Source of the DNA: Mesorhizobium tamadayense
GTDB lineage: Bacteria; Pseudomonadota; Alphaproteobacteria; Rhizobiales; Rhizobiaceae
Assembly (NCBI RefSeq): GCF_003863365.1
Contig: NZ_RQXT01000017.1
Location: 1-64,000, forward strand
Length of the DNA: 64,000 nt
Reading direction: 5' to 3'
Shown: positions 58,933-64,000 of the stretch, one piece after another
How the letters are laid out: each line of letters begins with the position of its first letter
Numbering within the stretch: the first letter of the stretch is position 1
Notes under the pieces: generated by a model
The model's input: the letters and a program-made list of their open reading frames with translations, nothing else
Told to the model about the DNA's origin: nothing
Database searches by the model: none
Translations under genes and position numbers: made by a program

Positions 58933-59045
58933 GACCCGCCACATCGTGACAGGTGGTCGCGGGCGAGCTCGATGGACTTTCGCTGTGGCGCGCCTAGGTT
59001 TATCGAAAGCTCTTGGCTAGACCTTTCAGCGGACAATGCATATAT

Positions 59046-59062
59046 CATTTGTCTGACAAATG
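59046..59062. promoter_or_regulatory. GntR-type palindromic operator candidate
   Basis: CATTTGTCTGACAAATG is a perfect 17-bp palindrome with 8-bp arms around a central T. The inner TTGTCTGACAA fits FCD-type GntR operators. It lies 71 bp before the aldehyde dehydrogenase start and overlaps an AT-rich stretch (TATATCATTTG) that could be the -10 region. No GntR gene is adjacent. Confidence 0.65.
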
Positions 59063-59086
59063 ACCGGCACGCTTTGCCAGCGCTGC

Positions 59087-59126
59087 CAATCTCGAAGGCT
59101 CAATCTCGAAGGCCCAATCTCGAAGG
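59087..59126 (+). repeat. Three tandem 14-bp repeats in the leader of the dehydrogenase gene
   Basis: CAATCTCGAAGGCT, CAATCTCGAAGGCC and CAATCTCGAAGGAA follow one another without gaps. The third copy supplies the AAGGA ribosome binding site for ATG 59134, so each copy carries an SD-like AAGG. Confidence 0.85.
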
Positions 59127-59133
59127 AATGAAG

Positions 59134-60573
59134 ATGACCGTGCTCCGCAAGAACCTGATCGACGGCGAGTGGCTGGGCGAGGCCGGCTCGCGCAACATCA
59201 ACCCGTCGAACACCAACGATGTGGTCGGCGAATATGCCTCGGCCGGGCCGCAGGAGGCGAAACAGGCCATCGCCGCCGCCAAGGCGGCCTTCCCGGCCTG
59301 GTCGCGCTCCGGGCCGCTGGCCCGCCATGCGGTACTGAAGAAGGCCTCCGACGAGATCACCGCGCGGAAAGATGAAATCGGCCATGCTCTGGCGCGCGAG
59401 GAAGGCAAGACGCTGGCCGAAGGCGTCGGCGAGACCATCCGGGCGGCCCAGCTCTTCGACTTCTTCGCCGGCGAGACGCTGCGTCTTTCGGGAGAGCTGG
59501 TGCCGAGCGTCCGGCCGGGCGTCGGCGTCGAGATGACCCGCGAAGGCGTCGGCGTCGTCGGCATCATCACGCCATGGAATTTCCCGATCGCCATCCCCGC
59601 GTGGAAGATCGCGCCCGCGCTCGCTTACGGCAACACGATCGTCTTCAAGCCGGCGGAGCTCGTCCCCGAAAGCGCCTGGACCATCGTCGACATCCTGCAT
59701 CGCGCCGGCCTGCCCAAGGGCGTGCTCAACCTCGTCATGGGCAAGGGCTCGGTGGTCGGTCAGGCCATGCTCGACAGCCCCGACGTCAATGCCATCTCCT
59801 TCACCGGTTCGGTCGGCACGGGAAAACGCGTCGCCGCGGCAAGCGTGGAGCATATGCGCAAATTCCAGCTCGAGATGGGCGGCAAGAACCCGCTCGTCGT
59901 GCTCGACGATGCGGACTTGGCCGTGGCTGTCGATTGCGCCATCAACGGCGCCTATTTCTCGACCGGCCAGCGTTGCACGGCGTCCTCGCGCCTGATCGTC
60001 ACCGAAGGCATCCACGACCGCTTCGTCGATGCGATGAAGGAGCGCCTGGACAAGCTCGTCATCGGTGACGCGCTGGATGCCAAGACGCAGATCGGTCCGG
60101 TCGTAGACCAGACCCAGCTCAAGCAGGACGAGGACTATATCGCCATCGGCCGCCGGGAAGGCGCCGAGCTCGCCTATGGCGGCGAGCGGCTGGAACGCGA
60201 GACGCCCGGCTTCTATCTCAGGCCGGCGCTGTTTACCGGCTCCACCAACGCCATGCGCATTTCGCGCGAGGAGATTTTCGGCCCCGTGGCCAACGTCATC
60301 CGCGTCAAGGATTACGACGAGGCGCTGACTGTGGCCAACGACACGCCGTTCGGCCTGACTTCCGGCATCTGCACGACGAGCCTGAAGCACGCGACGCATT
60401 TCAAGCGCAATTCCGAAGCCGGCATGGTGATGGTCAACCTGCCAACGGCGGGCGTCGACTTCCATGTTCCGTTCGGTGGTCGCAAGGGCTCGAGCTACGG
60501 CCCGCGCGAGCAGGGCCGCTATGCCATGGAGTTCTACACCACCGTGAAGACGGCCTATACGTTTGCCGGCTAA
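59134..60573 (+). CDS. Aldehyde dehydrogenase, alpha-ketoglutaric semialdehyde type
   Basis: 479 residues, the length of ketoglutarate-semialdehyde dehydrogenases. Signatures: GIITPWNFPIAIPAWKIAPALAYGNTIVFKPAELVP, FTGSVGTGKRVA for the cofactor, catalytic Glu in LEMGGKNPLVV, and catalytic Cys near residue 281 in STGQRCTASSRL. FGGRKGSSYGPREQGRYAMEFYTTVKTAY ends it. These enzymes finish pentose, sugar-acid or hydroxyproline breakdown. ATG 59134 is favoured over ATG 59128 because AAGGA is then 7 nt away. It is preceded by a GntR-type palindrome and coupled with a DUF1349 gene. Confidence 0.9.
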   Translation: MTVLRKNLIDGEWLGEAGSRNINPSNTNDVVGEYASAGPQEAKQAIAAAKAAFPAWSRSGPLARHAVLKKASDEITARKDEIGHALAREEGKTLAEGVGETIRAAQLFDFFAGETLRLSGELVPSVRPGVGVEMTREGVGVVGIITPWNFPIAIPAWKIAPALAYGNTIVFKPAELVPESAWTIVDILHRAGLPKGVLNLVMGKGSVVGQAMLDSPDVNAISFTGSVGTGKRVAAASVEHMRKFQLEMGGKNPLVVLDDADLAVAVDCAINGAYFSTGQRCTASSRLIVTEGIHDRFVDAMKERLDKLVIGDALDAKTQIGPVVDQTQLKQDEDYIAIGRREGAELAYGGERLERETPGFYLRPALFTGSTNAMRISREEIFGPVANVIRVKDYDEALTVANDTPFGLTSGICTTSLKHATHFKRNSEAGMVMVNLPTAGVDFHVPFGGRKGSSYGPREQGRYAMEFYTTVKTAYTFAG

Positions 60574-60579
60574 CGGAAG

Positions 60580-61158
60580 ATGTCGGACCTTGCCGGAATG
60601 ACCTGGCTCAACCCGCCGCCGCACCATGTGTTCGGCGACGACATGGTCCATGTCCGCACCGGCAAGGAGACCGATTTCTGGCGTGAGACGTTCTATGGCT
60701 TCCGGCGCGACAATGGCCACTTCCTCTGTCGCCCGGTCGCGGGCGACTTCAGCGCCGAGGTCACGGTCAAGGGCGAATACAAGGTGCTTTACGACCAGGC
60801 CGGGCTGATGCTGCGCCTCAGCGAAACGCACTGGATCAAGGCCGGCATCGAATACACCGACGGCCGCGCCTATTTTTCCGTCGTCGTCACCAACGACACC
60901 TCCGACTGGTCGCTGGTCGCCATTCCTGCGGATCCGAATGGCGTCCGGATCCGTCTGACCCGTCACACCGAGGCTATTCGGGTTCAGTACCTCGATGCCA
61001 CGGATGGCCATTGGAAGCCGGTGCGGCTGGCCTATTTCCCGATTTCGCGGAGCGTCGATGTCGGCATGATGTGCTGCTCGCCGCAGCGCGAAGGGTTCGA
61101 AGTGACCTTCTCCAACTTTGTGGTCGGTCCGCCGATTTCCAGGGAATTGCACGACTGA
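60580..61158 (+). CDS. DUF1349 domain protein
   Basis: 192 residues with the DUF1349 concanavalin-like pattern: WLNPPPHHVFGDDMVHVRTGKETDFWRETFYGFRRDNGHFL, VTVKGEYKVLYDQAGLMLRLSETHWIKAGIEYTDGRAYFSVVVTNDTSDWS, and VDVGMMCCSPQREGFEVTFSNF. Family function is unknown; the fold suggests binding of carbohydrates. No signal peptide, so cytoplasmic. The gap to the dehydrogenase gene is 6 bp with GGAAG before ATG 60580, so they are one operon. Confidence 0.88.
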   Translation: MSDLAGMTWLNPPPHHVFGDDMVHVRTGKETDFWRETFYGFRRDNGHFLCRPVAGDFSAEVTVKGEYKVLYDQAGLMLRLSETHWIKAGIEYTDGRAYFSVVVTNDTSDWSLVAIPADPNGVRIRLTRHTEAIRVQYLDATDGHWKPVRLAYFPISRSVDVGMMCCSPQREGFEVTFSNFVVGPPISRELHD

Positions 61159-61679
61159 CCGAAGCACGGATGGGAAAGTCGACTATCCTTCCCGTACCGG
61201 CGGGAAGAGCGTAAGACGACGCGGCTGGAGGAAATCATCGGCTCCCGTGTTTTCAGATAGACGTGAAATCCACTCGGCGATCTTGCCAGGGGCGTGCGGC
61301 TTGCGATCTCCTCGTGGTCTACCTGCCAGGCTCGATAAGCGGCGACGTCATCGAAATCCAGGATCAACAGGTTGGAATAGCCGCCCAATATGCCGACGTT
61401 TCCCGAGAAGTCGCGAAACCACCGCGCGATGTCGCCGCTGCCCGGCGGCTTCTGCGACAGTTGGAAAGCGATGGACGTGAAGGCGAGTTCCTTGAGATCC
61501 TTGCGCAGCGTCCGCAGATGCAGCGGGTCGTACTCCATGGACGCGAGGTCGAGATGCTTGCCGCCGGCGCGAAGCGGCACGCATATAAAGCCGCGCTCGA
61601 GCAGCCTCACGGCATAGTCCGTCAGTGCCCCAGCCTGCATGCGAAAGCTGTCCGCGATCCCCGTGACATCCCCCTGCAT
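61032..61679 (-). pseudogene. Truncated bifunctional DNA primase/polymerase (prim-pol) fragment
   Basis: Residues 1-150 of this frame match the N-terminal prim-pol domain: YAVRLLERGFICVPLRAGGKHLDLA, GDIARWFRDFSGNVGILGGYSNLLILDFDD with the D-h-D metal site, and SPSGFHVYLKTREP with the S-G-x-H motif. The similarity stops near 61226, before the last catalytic acidic residue, and the remaining frame is meaningless and runs 127 bp antisense into the DUF1349 gene. Full-length proteins of this kind usually exceed 250 residues. I read it as a decayed remnant of a plasmid or mobile-element gene. Confidence 0.7.
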
Positions 61680-61798
61680 CTTCCCTAGCCGGCGGCACTG
61701 CCGTCAAGCCAAGCATCGATTGACAAATCGCATCTTCGTCGCACCGCCGATATCAAGAGCTGGCTGGCTCAGCGGAGCCCATAAATGACATTCGAATG

Positions 61799-61915
61799 TT
61801 ACGCGTCCATGCTGTGCCGGAAGAACTGCAGGAATAGCTCGCGCTCGGTGGTGATGTCGAGCTTTTCATAGATGCGGCGGCGATGGTTCTTCACCGTATC
61901 GACGGTGATGCCGGC
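61799..61915 (-). pseudogene. C-terminal remnant of a LuxR-type regulator
   Basis: The last 38 residues of an open frame, GITVDTVKNHRRRIYEKLDITTERELFLQFFRHSMDA, are the recognition helix and tail of a LuxR-type HTH. Everything upstream in all three minus frames is unrelated, so only the 3-prime end of the gene survives. It abuts a plus-strand fragment of a permease gene. Confidence 0.7.
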
Positions 61916-62008
61916 ATGAGCCTGATTGCCGGCCTGTCCATCGCCTTCCTCGCGATCCTCGCCGACCGACTGATCCAGGCGGCCGTCGCTCGATCGACGA
62001 TGGCTTGA
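61904..62008 (+). pseudogene. C-terminal remnant resembling a ProW/ChoW-type permease
   Basis: The plus-strand frame reads GDAGMSLIAGLSIAFLAILADRLIQAAVARSTMA and stops at 62008. The GLSIAFLAILADRLIQA segment resembles the last membrane helix of glycine betaine/choline ABC permeases. It starts exactly where the LuxR remnant ends, which suggests a rearrangement junction near 61904-61916. The match is short, so the call is tentative. The rest, to 62221, shows no gene. Confidence 0.45.
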
Positions 62009-62221
62009 GCCCGAGCCGCGCTCCCGCCCTATTCCAGCCTTTTCGCCATGCGATAGAGCATCCGGTGCCCTTAGCCCGTGACAACATTTCCGGTTGAGCC
62101 GCCGGCAATAGGGCGGTAGGTTATGCTGCGGTGCACAATGAGTTCCGGCCAGGCCGAACATTGGCTTGCGCCGTTTACCAGACGCTGAACCGCTCCAAGC
62201 TGAACGGACAAAAAATCCGGC

Positions 62222-63505
62222 ATGAAGATTCCGAAATCCATTCTGCTCGATCCGGAGGCAAACAAGGCCTATGGCGCCTTTGCCGTGGTCATTTCCGTCT
62301 TTGCGTTTGCCTATTCCAGCAGTTTCGGCCAGATCCTGATCCTTGCCTACTACGCGGTCTGGCTGCCGCTGCTCTTTGTCGACTATAGGCGCTTCACCTG
62401 GAAGCTATCGAGCGCCTGGCTGCCGATACTGTTTGCGGGCTATGTCTGCCTGTCGGTCTTCTGGTCGCAGGCTGCCGGCACCAGCGCGCGTGCGGCGGTG
62501 CAATATTCCTCGCACATCCTCTGTGCCTATATCGCGGCCCGCACCATCAGCGTCCGGACGCTGGTGCTGGGCTCGCTGATCGGCATCTTCTTCGTCCTGC
62601 TCTACTCACTGAAAGTCAACGCTTACGCGCTCGACATTATCGACGGCACCTTCAATTTCGTCGGCGCTTTCGCCTCGAAGAACCAGGTCGGTTTCTTCTC
62701 ATCGCTCGGCATCTTCTTCTCGCTCGTCTTCCTGATGTTCTACCGGCGCAACTGGCTGAGCTTCTTCTGGACCGCGCCGATCATCCTGATGTCGGCATAC
62801 ATGCTGGCGATCGCCCATTCGGCGACATCCGTCGCCTCGCTGCCGGCGGTGCTCGGCATCGTCATCTTGCTCACCATGAGCAGGGTCCTGTCGCGCCGCT
62901 ACCGCCGTGTGCTGTTCGTGGTCGGCGGCGGCGCCCTGGTGGCCGGGGTGGTGGCCGCGCTGAACCTTGGCCTGCTGGACTTCGTGCTCGGCATCTTCGG
63001 CAAGGATTCGACGCTGACCGGCCGCACCTACCTCTGGGAGCAGGGTTGGGAGGCGGCGCAATTGCATCCGCTGCTCGGCTACGGCTATGCCGCCTACTGG
63101 GTGCAGGGCTTCGCCGATCCGGAGCGGCTGTGGGCGGAATTCTACATCACGACCCGCACCGGCTTCCACTTCCACAACACCTATATCGAAACCCTGGTCG
63201 AGATCGGCTTCGTCGGCGTCGCCATGCTGGCGCTGGTCATCCTGCGCGCCTTCTACGGTCATGTATCGAAGGTGGTGTTCGGAGCCTGGAACGCCGATTC
63301 GGTGGTGCTCGCCGGCGCTGTCGGGCTGATGCTGATCCGCTCCTTCTTCGAGGTCGAGATCCTCGGCCCCTATTTCATGGCCTCCTTCATCGTCTGTTAC
63401 GGCCTGTTCAAGCTGAGCCCGCAGCCGGTCGCCCGGCGGCGGCGGGTTGTCCTCCCGGTCGAGGATGAGAAGCCCGCGAGGGGCCACATGCCGGCCCCGG
63501 TCTGA
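62222..63505 (+). CDS. O-antigen ligase/ExoQ-type polysaccharide polymerase
   Basis: 427 residues, about ten membrane helices. The Wzy_C-type region includes FNFVGAFASKNQVGFFSSLGIFFSLVFLM, HSATSVASLPAVLG, DSTLTGRTYLWEQGWEAAQLHPLLGYGYAAYW and HFHNTYIETLVEIGFVGV, typical of ExoQ-like polymerases of succinoglycan-type exopolysaccharide and of O-antigen ligases. It works in the inner membrane, facing the periplasm. The C-terminal tail is basic and proline-rich. The start is ATG 62222, with a weak ribosome binding site. The neighbouring acyltransferase suggests the edge of a surface polysaccharide locus. Confidence 0.9.
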   Translation: MKIPKSILLDPEANKAYGAFAVVISVFAFAYSSSFGQILILAYYAVWLPLLFVDYRRFTWKLSSAWLPILFAGYVCLSVFWSQAAGTSARAAVQYSSHILCAYIAARTISVRTLVLGSLIGIFFVLLYSLKVNAYALDIIDGTFNFVGAFASKNQVGFFSSLGIFFSLVFLMFYRRNWLSFFWTAPIILMSAYMLAIAHSATSVASLPAVLGIVILLTMSRVLSRRYRRVLFVVGGGALVAGVVAALNLGLLDFVLGIFGKDSTLTGRTYLWEQGWEAAQLHPLLGYGYAAYWVQGFADPERLWAEFYITTRTGFHFHNTYIETLVEIGFVGVAMLALVILRAFYGHVSKVVFGAWNADSVVLAGAVGLMLIRSFFEVEILGPYFMASFIVCYGLFKLSPQPVARRRRVVLPVEDEKPARGHMPAPV

Positions 63506-63550
63506 CCGACCGGGGTGTCCGACTGCGGAGGTGCGGAACGGCTCCGCCCA

Positions 63551-63593
63551 GTCTTCGCTCCGTTTCGCGTCGCTGCGCCCAAGGATGACGACG
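63551..63593 (-). repeat. Inverted copy of the intergenic repeat at 5075-5117
   Basis: GTCTTCGCTCCGTTTCGCGT followed by CGCTGCGCCCAAGGATGACGACG matches the reverse complement of 5075-5117 with about three mismatches in 43. It lies between two convergent genes. Confidence 0.8.
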
Positions 63594-63619
63594 CCTAGCT
63601 GTTGTGTCGAGAAACCAGT

Positions 63620-64000
63620 CTAGGCCACGGCCCGCGCGCGCTGCATTTGCCGCTGCAGGAACCGGCGCACCGGCTCGTCATAGACGCGGGTGGCGATGTC
63701 GGCGATGACGATGACCGCGGCGGCCATCAGGAGGCCGAACCAGGGATGATATGCGAACGGGTCGACCGACACCGCCTTGCCGGTTCCGGCGATGATCATC
63801 AGCATCGGCGTGTGGATGATGTAGATCGGGTAGGAGACCCGCCCCAGCCAGCCATAGAAGCCCGCCAGTCGCGGAGCGGTCGGCGCCACCGCGCCAGTCA
63901 CAACCATGATCGGGAACACGACAGCCACGCAGGCGAGGTCATAGGCGACGCGCCCGGCAGCACCCGCAGGCGCGATGGCGAAGACGATCAGCGTGAGCAG
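63620..64000 (-). CDS. Acyltransferase 3 (OafA/YrhL-like), C-terminal part
   Basis: Incomplete: the frame is open to the window edge, giving 126 residues of the C-terminus. It shows the last membrane helices of an acyltransferase-3 protein, with YGWLGRVSYPIYIIHTPMLMIIAG, in which the SYPIYIIH signature is characteristic, then FGLLMAAAVIVIADIATRVYDEPVRRFLQR, the usual end. It would acetylate or otherwise acylate a surface polysaccharide, consistent with the ExoQ-like gene convergent to it. The N-terminal active-site His region lies outside the window. Confidence 0.85.
   Translation of the reverse strand: MLTLIVFAIAPAGAAGRVAYDLACVAVVFPIMVVTGAVAPTAPRLAGFYGWLGRVSYPIYIIHTPMLMIIAGTGKAVSVDPFAYHPWFGLLMAAAVIVIADIATRVYDEPVRRFLQRQMQRARAVA

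Overview
The window is high-GC alphaproteobacterial DNA, most like a Mesorhizobium or a close relative in the Rhizobiales. I judge this from the conserved aroA-cmk-rpsA order, a TIGR02300-type acidic protein, an aa3-oxidase subunit IV gene beside a split pntAA-pntAB-pntB set, a fused indolepyruvate:ferredoxin oxidoreductase, many ABC/TRAP uptake systems, and several families of palindromic intergenic repeats of rhizobial type. It reads as ordinary chromosome: I see no transposase, integrase, phage module or CRISPR array. All assignments are from reading the sequence; no database search was run.

Layout. 0.4-2.7 kb: a His-rich COG0523 (CobW-like) GTPase and a WD40 protein. 3-9.8 kb: MarR, AraC, DUF2000, a DMT transporter, a LacI-type regulator with an apparent CTG start, a 2-hydroxyacid dehydrogenase, a small secreted protein and a PuuD-type amidase. 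10-14.6 kb: a TRAP transporter whose binding-protein gene converges on the permease genes, with a zinc alcohol dehydrogenase between them. 14.8-17 kb: an orphan LivH-type permease and a CGNR regulator with a lipoprotein. 17.3-24.5 kb: indolepyruvate oxidoreductase, a GGDEF-EAL protein and a FeeM-like N-acyl amino acid synthase. 24.6-28.3 kb: small membrane proteins and the transhydrogenase operon. 28.4-33.6 kb: gyrB, a cytochrome P450 and an NDUFA9-like protein.

34-42 kb is the most coherent accessory unit. A polar amino-acid ABC transporter plus an Ldh_2-family dehydrogenase diverges from a DDAH-like hydrolase, a 5-guanidino-2-oxopentanoate decarboxylase-like ThDP enzyme and an SDR. Together they suggest uptake and breakdown of arginine-like guanidino compounds. 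42-47.2 kb holds housekeeping genes (rpsA, cmk, aroA, tRNA-Ala); a frame-shifted DUF6881 gene is lodged between aroA and cmk, and its displaced half reads in frame into cmk. 47.3-51.9 kb: two tandem paralogous small proteins, a Crp/Fnr regulator, a lipoprotein, a DUF2161 protein and a divergent GlxA-like regulator/PfpI pair. 52-58.3 kb: one operon of a FadR-type regulator, a Cys/Met-type PLP enzyme and a CUT1 ABC transporter. 59-61.2 kb: a ketoglutarate-semialdehyde-type dehydrogenase with DUF1349, behind a GntR-type palindrome and three 14-bp tandem repeats. 61-62 kb is a graveyard of gene fragments (prim-pol, LuxR, ProW-like). 62.2-64 kb: an ExoQ-like polymerase/ligase and an acyltransferase cut by the window edge.

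The most interesting items are the guanidino module, the broken DUF6881/cmk junction, a structured gap with its own terminator at 33.8-33.96 kb (candidate small RNA), the CTG-started LacI regulator and the tandem small-protein pair.
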